Under the pieces are notes generated by a model. The model was not told where the DNA came from. It did not search any database and saw only the letters and a program-made list of their open reading frames with translations. Below, one piece after another: positions 43,259 through 54,950 of a DNA stretch of 64,000 bases. Each line of letters starts with the position of its first letter. The first letter of the stretch is position 1. The position numbers and the translations under genes were made by a program. The DNA comes from Gnetum montanum. Lineage: Eukaryota > Streptophyta > Gnetopsida > Gnetales > Gnetaceae. The DNA lies in the NCBI GenBank assembly GCA_015680685.1, contig MNCI01014563.1, positions 79,795-143,794 of the forward strand, given 5' to 3'.

Positions 43259-43479
43259 TTAATGACCACCATTAACTTAGTCAAACCTTTAAAATATATG
43301 GAATTTTTGGATGAAACTGGGGTCAAATGGAAGCTCAAAAGACCAAGAATAGTATCAAAATATGAGAATAGATGTTGAACCTCATAAATTTTGGAAAAAT
43401 GAGAAAAAATTGATTTAGTGGATGAATGACATGAAAGATTAAGGAGTACTAAGCAATTTACGCAATGGAATACGTGAAA

Positions 43480-44900
43480 GGTTGGATTGTGGCAATGTCA
43501 AGGTAAGGAACCTTAACTAACCAAGCCAAGAGCTATGCAAGTGGGTGCTCCCCATAACAGGCTCATGCCCTTTTTGCCCTTGCATAACCTTAATTGAGGA
43601 GTCAGTGGGCCCAACAGTCAATTAATGATCATGAAAAGTTAAAGACCAACCCAAAAGAATCTACTCAAGAATCCTAACACATCAGACCAAGACATAGAGC
43701 ATAACATAGAAACTAGCAGTGAGGTGAGTTACGGTAGCATGGATGGATGATAGAGAAGGTGGAATGGAGTTTCAAATTAAGGTCATAAGAAGTCCCATGT
43801 GGAATTTGTGATTAAAATGACCCGAGAAGTTCCATCCTTAATCCAGACCAAAACCATCCACTTTCGGTGACTTCGCATCACCACTCTAAGACTAATCCAC
43901 TAACTCAAGACACAAGAATGCTTCCACAAAATAATTACCATTCCACAAGGAGAAGAAAAGAGAAGTAGGAAGTGAAAGAGAGGGCCTTAGTTAGAGGGAA
44001 CCTTCAAGCATGGGTGGATATTATTCGAGTCCCATAACCAGTGCTTGTAGCTTGTTTATTTGTCCAAGGGATGTGCTTTGAATTCTCATTATTTTATTTT
44101 ATTTTTTATTTTATTGAAATGGGAACCACACCATGTGAGGACTTATTCCTGTCGAAGGGGTGTGCTTTGAATTCCCTTTTTTTTTGGTTTTTTATTTTTT
44201 TTAAATGGGAACCACACTATGTAATGACGTTATTTGACTTTGTATTAGTGGTTGGTGTGGAACGACAAGAATTCCTTGAAAAACACTCAAGAACTTAAGC
44301 AAGTAGAAGAGTACAAAGAGTATCGAGTCCCCTTAAAGTCACACCCTTTACAAACCTTTGAATCCTTCCTAATTTCGGAATTACCAAGGTCACCAATTGA
44401 TTAAAAGTTTCTTAATGGAAGGGATCTCAAATTCCCAGAACAAGGAAAACCATAGAGTTCTTTGGATGGGCAGATGATGTGGACTCACTACATGTTCCAT
44501 GAAAAATAAACCATGTCAAAGTCATCAAACATTAGAATTCAAAAGTAGAAACTAGACATCAACAATCACACATTAAGCACAAACCATCATTAGAAAACAA
44601 CAATAGTAATACTATGTCCTGTGACAATAAAGCAATTTTTATTAGCAAGAATGAGGAAATATCAGACTTAAATCAAACCAAACAAATAAAAATATATAAG
44701 GAAATGTAAAATAGTCAAGAAAGTTCAAAAGTACTAAGATAGTGTAAAATTACAAAAATTGAAAAATCAAAAATTTGTAGAAATCAAAAACGTGAAAAAC
44801 AAAAAGTAGAAAAACTGAGAGCCAATTTGATGATTAGCACAAATGGCCATCTCCTCCATGACTGAGTTGGAAGGAGGAGATCTAAAAAATAGAACGTGGT
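43480..44900 (-). repeat. 3' noncoding region of element C
   Basis: No gene is evident. Conserved boxes appear: GTGGGTGCTCCCC near 43,538, CAGACCAAAACCATCCACTT near 43,844, GTGTGCTTTGAATTC twice (44,073 and 44,160), each followed by GGGAACCACAC (44,121 and 44,205), CCCCTTAAAGTCACACCC near 44,328, and a GTGTAAAA/GTAGAAA tract at 44,700-44,815. The double box matches the duplication in B. Confidence 0.6.
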
Positions 44901-46130
44901 TCTCCATCCATTGGGGTAGTAATAATACTAGCCTATCTTGGTTCTAGGAAAGGCTTTACTTGTTGGATGTTGACCAACTGCTTTTTATTTGGGCTATCAG
45001 GTTTGTAGATTATCATAGCCCAAGAGTGAAATGTTTGATCAATTATATAAGGTCCCTCCCATAATTTCTAAAATTTTTTCTTTTGGGGTACGTGTGTGGG
45101 TTTCCAATAAAGAACCTTATCTCCTGCTTGAAGTTTTACTTTCTTGATTCTAAGGTCATGACATTACTTGGTAAATGCCTTGCTCACCTCATTCAAGGAT
45201 AGGGTCACTAATGGATTTTCATCTAACATGTTCAAGTTTATTAATCTTTCTTTTTGTGGTAGACTTAGATCAATATTTAGTTCACAAGTTGTTAAGAGTC
45301 TGCAAAGATCAGATTGGATTAGAAGCATTGGAAGTTTCTCATACACTAACTCGTCAGGAGAATAGCCCATGGAAGTTTCCAAGTTGAATAATAAGCCCAA
45401 AGAGCATCGTTAAGCTTTGTACTCCATCCTTCCTATACTTGCTAATGATTCACATTAGTATTTTTATAATCTCCCAATTAGTTACCTCTGCTTAACCATT
45501 GGCTTAGGGGTGATAAGGTGTTATTAATTTATGCTCTACCCCCAAGTGTTGCATTAATTTTCTAAATGTGACACCTATGAAATGAGTTTTATTATCAAAA
45601 ATTAGTGAACGTGGCACCCCAAACCTATTCATGATATTTTTTTAAATAAATTTGGTAGCAATGGATGATGTAAAATTAGTAATAGCTGCCGCTTCTGCCA
45701 GTTTTGTGCAATAGTCGACTACTACTATAATATACACCTTTCTGTTGGACATGAGTGTGACGGGACCCATGAAGTCAACGTCCCACATGTCAAAAGGTTC
45801 TAGTTGTTGAATCTACTATTGAAAACCTTCCATGCAAGTAGTCATCCCCCTATCATGTTGACAACGTTCACAAGACTTGACGAACTATTAGGCGTTCTTA
45901 GAGATTGTAGGCCAATAGTATCTTGCCATCAAGATTTTTATGGTCATGCATCTCCCTACATAGTGACCTCCACAAGGCCCTTCATGAGCATCCTGGAGAA
46001 CATGCAGTTGATCTTCGTCAAGGACAAACCAACAAATCAGGCCATCGACACACACCTTATAAAGGTGTCCATTCATGTCCATGAAGTATTTGGCCCGATG
46101 GAAAAATTATTACTTATTTCTAAAATCCAA
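44900..46130 (-). pseudogene. Integrase remnant of element C
   Basis: The zinc-binding part at 45,888-46,082 has DAHEGPCGGHYVGRCMTIKIL and RYYWPTI. The core is frame-shifted between 45,540 and 45,800; the usual ISDNGT block is mutated (IFDNKTHF near 45,590). YSPDELVYEKLPML (45,325-45,375) and PQKERLINLNML follow, and a WEGPYI-like module lies near 45,045. Confidence 0.75.
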
Positions 46131-46229
46131 GTCTTGTGGCATCTCTTGAGTAAGAAGATATGTGAGGATGCCATTATACCATATTTCTTTTTTAGGCATT
46201 TTTTCATTTATTGCTCCTATAAAGAGGAG

Positions 46230-46720
46230 TTTGTCTAGAAACTAATCAAAGAGTGGGCTCCCCTCCTCTTTATTATCCCATCTTAAGTGAGAGAGATGGT
46301 TAGCAACCACATTCTCAATCCCTTTTTGATCTACCATCATGAGATCGAATTCCTATAAGATCACAAGCCACCGTATGACACGAGGGCTCATCGTCAACTT
46401 ATTCATGAGCAAGTGAATTGCATTGTGGTCCGTATACACAAATACTTTGTAACCAAGCATGTAGTACTTGAACATTTCTAGCACATACACCACTATCATT
46501 AATTCTTTCTCCATGGTGGTGTAATTTAACTATGCTCCCACAATGCTTCGACTCGCATAGTGGATGTAGTATGGATGCTTCTTATCATTCATTTGTGTGA
46601 GCACTACTCCCAAGGCATAGATGCATTTGTCATAATATGAAAAGATTTGGACTCGCCTGGTGCACATAGGATTAGTGTTTCTACAAGTTTCTCTTTTAAT
46701 TGTTCAAATGTGTGTTCACA
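46230..46720 (-). pseudogene. RNase H remnant of element C
   Basis: The blocks TMEKELMIVVYVLEMFKYYMLG and YTDHNAIHLLMNK lie near 46,390-46,530, followed by DHLSHLRWDN near 46,270-46,300. Order and spacing are those of the RNase H of B. Stops and one shift near 46,600 separate it from RT. Confidence 0.7.
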
Positions 46721-47730
46721 TTCCTTGATCCAAATGAAGGGTGCATCTTTCTTTGTAAGCTCTAACAATGACTTTGCGATCTTAGAGAAATTCTCTATAA
46801 ATCGCCAATAGTAACTAGTGTGTCCAAGGAATGACAAGACATCTTTAACGGTCTCTAGTTAGCATGTTATTCCTTGTATGATCCTTATCTTTTTCAAGTC
46901 TACCTCAATCCCTTTCTACGAAATTTGACACCCTAGCACAATGCCTTCTTGGATCATGAGATGGCTCTTTTGCCAATTGAGTCGTAGGGTTGTCTCTACA
47001 CATCTCTTCAATGCTTGCTCAAGTTAGTCTAAGGCTTGCTCAAAGGTAGCTCCATAGGTAGAAAAGTCAACCATGAAGACTTTAACACCACTACTAATTT
47101 CCTATTGAAAAATACTAAGGATGAAGCATTGAAATGTTGTAGGGGAATTACATAGGCCAAATGGCATTTTACAATATGCAAAAGTATCCCAAGGACTTGT
47201 GAATGTTGTCTTGACCTGATCTTTTGGCATAATTTGGATTTGGTTATAACCACTATTACCATCTAAGAAACTATAATAATAATGCCCAAATATGGTGTCT
47301 AATACTTGATCCACAAATGGCAAAGAAAATTGATCCTTAAACATTATCATATTTAATAACCTAAAGTCGATGCAAACTTGTCATTTACCACCCTTCTTTG
47401 GTACAATTACGAGTAGGCACTATACGCAATTGGATAGATGAACACTAACTTGAGGAGTTGCTCTATTTCCTCTTTGACAATTTTCTTTAATTTGGGGTTC
47501 AACTGCCTCTACAACTACCTTCTAGGCTTCATGGCTAGGTCAGTGTAGATGCGATGTTGGCATATCCTTGGATCAATTCTTGTTAGCTTTAGATATAACC
47601 AAGAAAAGGCTATTGACCATTTATTCACCACTTTCAACAACTTTTCTTTTTGTTGAGGAGCAAGTTTGGCATTAATTAAGATTGGTTTACCATTCTTTAA
47701 AAATGCATACTCCATACCAATTGATAAAGT
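46600..47730 (-). pseudogene. Reverse transcriptase remnant of element C
   Basis: The lead-in VNKWSIAFSWLYLKLTRIDP (47,560-47,650) is followed by DQFSLPFVDQVLDTIFGHYY, DGNSGYNQIQIMPKDQ and a CKMPFGLCNSPTTFQ block (47,102-47,350). The catalytic motif near 47,070-47,085 reads FMVDFS: the first metal-binding Asp is Val, so it would be dead even if the frame were whole. The SFLGHTSYYWRFIENFSKIA block is at 46,770-46,837. Confidence 0.82.
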
Positions 47731-47869
47731 TTTTAGCTCTAAGGGCTCCTAGTTGAAGTGATCAGGGATTTCCAACTCTTCCCATAGGTATTATCATCTT
47801 CATTAAAGAGTTGGGAATGAACTTATTTAATTTTTTCCATGCCTTAAACAAATGCACATGTTAAGCTCT

Positions 47870-48520
47870 CAGTTGGTTCCATGCATATTGTGTTGCTATC
47901 TGAATCAACTATCAACAACTGGGTACCCTCTTGCATTGTGGCTACTAAATATAGACACCTTTGAATATTAATTTCTTGTGCACACTAATTGCACACCTTA
48001 ATATATGTGCTTTTGATCAACCAAATCTTTTGCACACAATTTCATCCATTGTCGCTATACGTGATGCATGGAATATGCTTCTTCTCAATTTTTCCTAGCT
48101 CATTTTCCTTAGATATTTCTAAAGATAGGTCCCTTATACCCATTCGCACATCAACCGTGCTTAACCAAACCCTTCCCATAATGATGGGGAATTCATTTTT
48201 GTAGTTGTCCACCTTGATTACCAAGAAATTAGTAGGATAGGACCATCCACAAATTGTGGTTACAATGTCCCTACTAATCCCAAAGGGATAGTAATTGACT
48301 AATCTACTAATTCTAGATGGATGCTGCTCTTCTTAAGAGGTAGAAGTTTCCAGGCCTTGTACATGTCATGGAAGATGAGATTAACTCTAAAACTAGAGTC
48401 AAGAAGAGCTTTGCATGGCTCTTGTCCAACAATCTATAAGTAGATGAGTGGACTTTCCAAGTTAGATCTTTTTATAGGAAGATTGCTAGCCTTGATCTAG
48501 TCAAAAACAGCATGAGTTAG
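47870..48520 (-). pseudogene. Aspartic protease remnant of element C
   Basis: The active-site stretch PCKALLDSSFRVNLI lies near 48,375-48,420; the Asp is kept but Ser-Gly is lost. Then come LPLKKSSIHLELVD, VVTICGWSYPTNFLVI and the 60-codon open stretch at 48,042-48,224 (EFPIIMGRVWLSTVDVRMGIRDL). Same order as in E and F. Confidence 0.7.
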
Positions 48521-49092
48521 CATTACAGTGTGGATCCTAGGTGGCACTTGGTTTGAAGGGCACTCAAAGGTATTTGATGTATAGGATGAGGGTGATGCAG
48601 ATGCAGGACAATCAATTGGAGTAGGTTGTGAGGGCTAGAGAGGATCGCTGGGTCGAAAAAAAAGATATTTTCCTTAATCAATTATCTAGCCCACTTGGGT
48701 GAAAAATTGGTTGTGAGTGTATAGCCCTTGTAGCATTTCATTGTTGTGATTGTGGAGGGATATCACCTTGCATAGACAAAGTAAGAGGTAATTGGATTAA
48801 AGGTGGAGGTGTAGGTGCAAAGGGATGTGAAGGATGATAAGGATATAGATATGGATTTTTCCCTCGAGTAGATGGCGAATGTGTTTGATGGTACTCTAGA
48901 AGGTGATAGTGAGGTTGAAATGATGTATGACTTGCGGAACTTCTAGGGGAGACAGGCTATTGAACATAGTACTTGTATGGATCTGGTTACCTATAAGGAT
49001 ACTACTGCCTTGGTGATGGCATTTCCCACGATTTTGGTTGGTAGCATCATTGGTGTTGGTCATAAGGTTGTGGAGGAGTTCCACTTGGGTAG
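48520..49092 (-). pseudogene. gag C-terminal remnant of element C (part 1, cut by D)
   Basis: The Pro/Gln/Tyr-rich gag tail aligns with A 6,720-7,260 and B 23,720-24,270. It ends abruptly at GTTCCACTTGGGTAG (49,092), where the LTR of D begins. The continuation AGTAGTAAGCTTGTTG is at 58,447. A has this junction uninterrupted (7,243-7,268), which proves the insertion. Confidence 0.75.
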
Positions 49093-49928
49093 TGATGAGC
49101 GGCAAGGTATCCCTACGCTTAACCATACGAATACAAGTGTACACACACGATCCAGTCAAATTCCAAGGACTAAGTGCTTATGCACCTTTATAGAACCTGG
49201 ACGGGTTAATCAATCATTGTCTTCCCAAGCTTACTTGTATAGCACGTTTGTATGATTAAGTAAACTTGAGGTATATGATTTATATATATATATTTATGTT
49301 TTATGTCCTGGTGCTGCAAAGGGAGAAGTGAACTAATTAAGTAACCAATTTAATTTAACTAATCAACTATGCTCTAACTAGTCCTAACACTAGCATCTAT
49401 TCCACTTTCCTTACACATCCGAAACTAGTGTAACACTATTAGGATTACCAAATGCTAATCATTGCTAGTTACCAAGTGTTCCACGCATGCTTGAAGTGGT
49501 CGTACTGAGTGTGCTTACTTGGGGGAGTTAACAAGGTGAGAGAGAGAACATTAATTAACTAAGGAAAGTATTAAATAACATTAAATAAGCTATTCTAAAT
49601 GTTGGAAGGTTTATCTCAAAGTTCATCTTTATTTTTGACCACAAGGTATGCTTAGGCACACAATGCTCAAATAAAGATCCATTCACTTTATGACTCCTAC
49701 TGGAGGCACTCAGAAATAATTCTAACTCTAAGAAGGAAAAAGTACAAGAGTTCAGGTAAGAGACAAAGACTAATTAACCAACTATTCCAAACCAAGTGCG
49801 CTTGCCTCTTATTTATAGACAACAAGATAGGTCCCAATATCAAATGTCCAATATCACTTAGAAGGCTTTGATATCACATACCCAATATCGCGGATGCGAT
49901 ATCACAGCCTTGATATCGCAACTCATCA
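49093..49928 (-). repeat. 3' LTR of element D (836 bp)
   Basis: The plus-strand view starts TGATGAGCGGCAAGGTATCC and ends GATATCGCAACTCATCA. The U3 next to the TATA is built of repeated AATATC/GATATCG cores (49,838-49,920). The polypurine tract follows at 49,929. Confidence 0.92.
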
Positions 49929-51440
49929 TACCCCCATGACTAAATGAGAACTGATAGCGATAGGGAATAATAGACTTAAAGTGCCTGGTGAACGGATTGA
50001 CAAACATATTAAAACATTGGGATTCATGCCCTTTGTGGTGAACACTATACATAGATAACATCCAGACCCTCGTCTAATAGCTTGAAGAGAAAGAGAAAGA
50101 GAAAAGAAAATAAGGCGCGTTGTTGTCGATGTCAAAAATGTGCACTTTTCTGTTTATCCATAACCACATGACCAAACTTTTTCCTTGCATAAATGCTCTA
50201 GCTCCAGTCCATCCCAAGTGCTTCCTCCTATCCCATTCCATTATTTGTGTAATCGCCATTTGTACACACAACACAGTCACAAATTAGCAAGGATACATAA
50301 GCCATAATGCAATTGATACCTTACCTCAATATAAGTGCATTGCCTGGGTTGTGAGTATGGCCTAACACACCTACAAACCAAAGAGTTTGTAGCCTCTTGG
50401 AATGATATATGAAAACAAAGGTTAAAACTTACCCACAAGAGTTTACCGAAGACTAACAATGTGTCAACCAAGACTTAGAATAATCATAAAACCAGCAATG
50501 AGGTGGAATATGGAAAGAAATATGGAAGGGGAGGAGGAAATGGAATGGAATCCTAAGAGTAAGGTTGTGTAAAGTCCCTTGTGTATTATGTGGTTAAGGT
50601 GATTGAATAAAATTCATCCCAAGTCCAAACTCACCAACCACATCCAATGACCTCGCATCAATACATTTGACCGGCCCATCCTCATGAAGCAACAAGAATG
50701 CATCCATCGAGTCACCACCATTCCAAGGAGAGAAATATAGGAAAGTAGGAAGCAAGAAAGGGCTTTAGTAGAGGGAACCTTCAGGCATGGGTAACATGTC
50801 TTTCCAGTGCCATAACCAATGTTTGCAGCCCATGTTTCTTTATTATGTCTAAGGGGTGTGCTTTGAATTCCCACCTTTTGTTTTGTGAGAACCACATCAT
50901 GCAAAGACTTATTTAGATTCATTTAACTTCCTGATGTTTGGTCAATAGCAGAATGGCAGAAAACCCATGAAAAGCATCCAAGTACCTAAGAGAATAGCTA
51001 GCACAAGTGCGTCGAATCCTCTTGAAGTCACACCCTTTTCAACCATTAAATCCTTCCTTGGTTTGAAGAATACCAAGTCATTAATTCATTAATAAGTTTA
51101 TTTAGAAAAAGGGACAGTACAGTTCCAAAGCCAAAGGAGACCACAACATTGAATGGATGAATGGACGACATGGACTCATTTCCTATTTTATCAAAATAGC
51201 CATATCTTAGCATCAACATTGAAGATCAAAGGTAAAAACCAAACATTAGCAATCAACATTATTATAGTCCAACCCACCATCATGAGCACTTATTATATGA
51301 TGAATGAAAGTAAATCAAACAAAGAAATAGTAAGAATGTGAACGATGGTGTAAAACAAAAATAAGTAAAACTAAAAAGATGTATAAAAAATACAAAAAGA
51401 GCTAAGGGCTTAGAATGATTAGCATTGGTGGCCATCTCCC
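49929..51440 (-). repeat. Polypurine tract and 3' noncoding region of element D
   Basis: TGGGGGTA on the minus strand at 49,929-49,936. Upstream lies the short segment shared with G (50,074-50,280), and then the noncoding boxes: GACCTCGCATCA near 50,649, CATGGGTAACATGTC near 50,785, TAAGGGGTGTGCTTTGAATT (50,851) and AGAACCACATCATGC (50,889), both single copy, CTTGAAGTCACACCC near 51,031, and GTGTAAAA motifs near 51,346. There is no ORF3 and no internal promoter cassette that I can see. Confidence 0.65.
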
Positions 51441-52660
51441 CCATGACTGAGTTGGAAGAAGGATATCCAAAATAGGGAGTAGGGTTTTTCACCAATAGAG
51501 GTAATATGGATACTAGTTGTTCTAGGCTCTTAGGTTTGTAAATCATCATGGCTCCTAAAGGAAAAGTTGCATGAATAATATAAGGTCCTTCCCATAGTGT
51601 TTGAAATTTAGTGCATTGTGGCACATGTGTGGAGTTCCAATAAAGAACCTTATCTCCTAGTTGGTACTTAACTTTTCTAATTTTCAGGTCATGACATTGT
51701 TTATTAAAAGCCCTGTGTAATTCATTAGATGATAGGGCGACTAATCAGTTCTCATCTAGTAGGTTAAGGTTCATTAACCATTCTTTTTGTGCTAGATTAA
51801 GGTCAAGGTTGATATCACATGCCGTAGATAGTGTACGGAGTTCTATTTGAAAGGAAGCATTAGGAGTTTTTTGTATACTAACTCGTAGGGAGAGTATCCT
51901 ATAAGGAGTTTCCATGTGGAGCAGTATGCCCAAAGAGCATCATTCAGTTTGGTGCTCCAATCTCGCCTATATTTGCTAATGGTTCTTGTCAATATTTTCA
52001 TAATCTTCCTATTGGTTACTTCAGCTTGACCATTCACTTGAGGATGGTATGATGTAGTTAGTTTGTGTTCAACTCCTAAGCATTGCATCAACTTTTGAAA
52101 AGTTGCACTTGTAAAATGTGTGCCATTGTTAGAAATAATTACACAAGGCATGCCATACCTATTAATGATTTGTTGTTGAAAAAATCGTGCAATGATAGAT
52201 GATGTACAATCCATAACAGTAGCTACTTTTGTCCATTTTGTGAAATAGTCAATGGCAACAATAATGTAGGCTTTTCCATTGGACATTGGTGTAATAGGCC
52301 CCATAAAATCAATTCCCCATATGTCGAAGGCTTCTAAAGGTTGAATCCATTGTTGTGGACCCTCCATTCTAGTAGTTATTCCCCCATCATGTTGGCAATG
52401 ATCAAAAGATTGGATGAAATGATGAGCATCCCAGAATAATGTAGGCCATTAATATCCTACAAGCAAGATTTTAATGGTTGTTCGTCTCCCAGCGTAATGA
52501 CCCCCACAAGGGCCTTCATGTGCATCTTGGATAACTCTTAATTGATCTACATCAGGAACACACCATCAAACCAAGCCATCAGGACATACTTTATAAAGTT
52601 GTCCATTGATTTCCATAAAATACTTGGCTCAGTGAAGAAACTGTTGTTTCTTTTTAATGT
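51440..52660 (-). pseudogene. Integrase remnant of element D
   Basis: This is the longest clean integrase core here (51,843-52,367, 174 codons): WGIDFMGPITP with the first Asp kept, then IISNNGTHF, where the second catalytic Asp is Asn (GAC to AAC), then NGQAEVTNRKIMKILTRTIS with the Glu kept, then GYSPYELVYKK. The C-terminal module FQTLWEGPYIIHATFPLGAM is at 51,540-51,610. A diverged zinc-binding part lies at 52,400-52,620. Confidence 0.87.
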
Positions 52661-52699
52661 CTAACTCTTGTGGTGTTTGTTTTGTAAGGAGATAGGTAA

Positions 52700-53190
52700 G
52701 AATGCTACTATACCAATTTTTTTTTCCATGGCTAATTAATTATTTACTATACCTGCAAGGAGGAATTCATTAGGAAAGTGATCAAAAAGTAGATATTCAT
52801 CCTCTTTGTTGTCCCATCTTAACCAAGATAAATGATCAGCAACAACATTCTCGGTGCCTTTATGATTGATCATTGTAAGATCGAACTCTTATAAGATTCC
52901 GAGCTATCATATGATATGAGGGCTCACTATTGTTTTATTTAGCAAGAACTAAATTGCACTATGGTCTGTGTGTATAAATACCTTATAGCCCAATACATAG
53001 CACTTGAACTTATCTAGTGCAGTCCCCATAGCCATTAATTCCTTTTCCATTGTGATGTACTTGAGTTGTGCACCAGCAATACTTTGACTTGCACAATGAA
53101 TATAATAGGGTCATTTCTGGTCATCTAACTATGTAAGTACAGCTCCTAAAGTAAACTTGGATGCGTCAGTCATTATATGGAAGGGTCTAC
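52700..53190 (-). pseudogene. RNase H remnant of element D
   Basis: Blocks equivalent to NYTTTKKELMAVV (here mutated to MEKELMAMGTAL near 53,020-53,060), YTDHSAI and DHLSWLRWDN (near 52,800-52,840) occur in order; GAVLT wording lies near 53,130. Stops break it. Confidence 0.65.
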
Positions 53191-53376
53191 ACTAGTCAAG
53201 AGTTTCTAGAATAGGTGTTTCTACAAGCTTCTGTTTTAAAGTTTGAAAAGCTAACTCACATTCTCTAGTCCATTCGAAAGGTACATCCTCTTTCGTTAGT
53301 TCAACCAATGGTTTTGCAACCCTTGAAAAGTTCTCTATGAATCTCCTATAATAGCCAGTGTGTCCAAGGAATGATC
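53190..53376 (-). pseudogene. Reverse transcriptase C-terminal remnant of element D (rest in gap)
   Basis: SFLGHTGYYRRFIENFSRVA and PLVELTKEDVPFEWTRECEL are clean just before the N run. These are the RT-to-RNase H connection blocks also seen in B and C. The palm and catalytic motif fall in the gap. Confidence 0.8.
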
Positions 53377-54158
53377 NNNNNNNNNNNNNNNNNNNNNNNN
53401 NNNNNNNNNNNNNNNNNNNNNNNNNNNNNNNNNNNNNNNNNNNNNNNNNNNNNNNNNNNNNNNNNNNNNNNNNNNNNNNNNNNNNNNNNNNNNNNNNNNN
53501 NNNNNNNNNNNNNNNNNNNNNNNNNNNNNNNNNNNNNNNNNNNNNNNNNNNNNNNNNNNNNNNNNNNNNNNNNNNNNNNNNNNNNNNNNNNNNNNNNNNN
53601 NNNNNNNNNNNNNNNNNNNNNNNNNNNNNNNNNNNNNNNNNNNNNNNNNNNNNNNNNNNNNNNNNNNNNNNNNNNNNNNNNNNNNNNNNNNNNNNNNNNN
53701 NNNNNNNNNNNNNNNNNNNNNNNNNNNNNNNNNNNNNNNNNNNNNNNNNNNNNNNNNNNNNNNNNNNNNNNNNNNNNNNNNNNNNNNNNNNNNNNNNNNN
53801 NNNNNNNNNNNNNNNNNNNNNNNNNNNNNNNNNNNNNNNNNNNNNNNNNNNNNNNNNNNNNNNNNNNNNNNNNNNNNNNNNNNNNNNNNNNNNNNNNNNN
53901 NNNNNNNNNNNNNNNNNNNNNNNNNNNNNNNNNNNNNNNNNNNNNNNNNNNNNNNNNNNNNNNNNNNNNNNNNNNNNNNNNNNNNNNNNNNNNNNNNNNN
54001 NNNNNNNNNNNNNNNNNNNNNNNNNNNNNNNNNNNNNNNNNNNNNNNNNNNNNNNNNNNNNNNNNNNNNNNNNNNNNNNNNNNNNNNNNNNNNNNNNNNN
54101 NNNNNNNNNNNNNNNNNNNNNNNNNNNNNNNNNNNNNNNNNNNNNNNNNNNNNNNNNN
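53377..54158. other. Assembly gap (782 N) in the RT of element D
   Basis: By comparison with B (about 22,020-22,955), roughly 0.93 kb of RT should lie here. Long 'ORFs' across it are artefacts of the N run. Confidence 0.9.
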
Positions 54159-54229
54159 TTGCTTAAAGTTGTTAGGGATTTCCAACTTTCCCTAGTTGAT
54201 ATTTTCAATGTCGAGACTTGGAAGTTGGC

Positions 54230-54950
54230 GATGGACTTACTCTAATGTGTCTATGCTATCAATGTAAGCACAAGTCAAACCCTCAGTTGGTTCCATGCAT
54301 ATAGTTGAGTTGCTTTCTTGGTCAGTTGTCAACCACTAGGTGCCTTCCTGTCTTGTGGTTGCTACATACAGGTATCTTTGTATGTTAGTTACTTGTGCAC
54401 ACTCGTTGCATGTAGGCAATGTTAAACGTTATACAAACCAGGACTTCTACATGCAACTACACCTTGTGTCACTGTATGCAATGCACGGAACTTTCTTCTT
54501 CTTAATCTTTCCAAACGTATTTTTCTTTGATATCTCTAGGGAAAGATCACGTATTCCTAAGCAGGCATCAATTGTGCTTAGCCATGCTTTTCCCATTATG
54601 ATTCAGAAGTCCCCCTTACAGTTGTTGACTTAAATCACTAAGAAGTTGATTGGATATGACCATCCACAAATAGTGGTAACAATGTCCTCCACCAGTCCTA
54701 ATGGGACAGTGATAGACTGGTCGACCATCTCTAAACGAATGTTAAATTTTTTTAGTGGAAGCAAGTTCCAGGCTTTGTACATTTCTTGAGAGATTAAGTT
54801 GACACCAAAACCTAAATTCCAAAAAGCTTTTCACAACTCATTCCCAGCGATTTGTAAATATATAAGAGGACTCCCAGGATTGGAGAATTTCCTAGGAAGA
54901 TGGCCAACCTTAATCCAATCGGTAATGACATGCATCAACATGACCGTGTG
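54230..54950 (-). pseudogene. Aspartic protease remnant of element D
   Basis: The blocks DIVTTICGWSYP near 54,650-54,690 and SLEISKKNTFGKIKKKKVP near 54,490-54,550 match B and C. The active-site block near 54,790-54,840 is damaged: the DSG stretch is out of frame and mutated. The spacer leads into the gap. Confidence 0.6.

Larger units (their letters stand above)
38798..49092 (-). mobile_element. Element C, 3' two thirds: Athila-like element with ORF3
   Basis: Minus-strand order: part of gag (48,520-49,092), protease, RT, RNase H, integrase, 3' noncoding, promoter cassette, ORF3, polypurine tract, 3' LTR (38,798-39,669). Gag is cut at 49,092 by element D and resumes at 58,447. A second insertion, E, cuts it again at 59,048, so the gag N-terminus and 5' LTR lie beyond the window. 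The left flank is ATATG (38,793-38,797). Confidence 0.85.

Noticed and set aside
53192-54245. Very long open frames on both strands (up to 338 codons)
   Set aside because: They run through the 782-base N gap. Only the ends are real sequence, and these are RT of element D on the minus strand.
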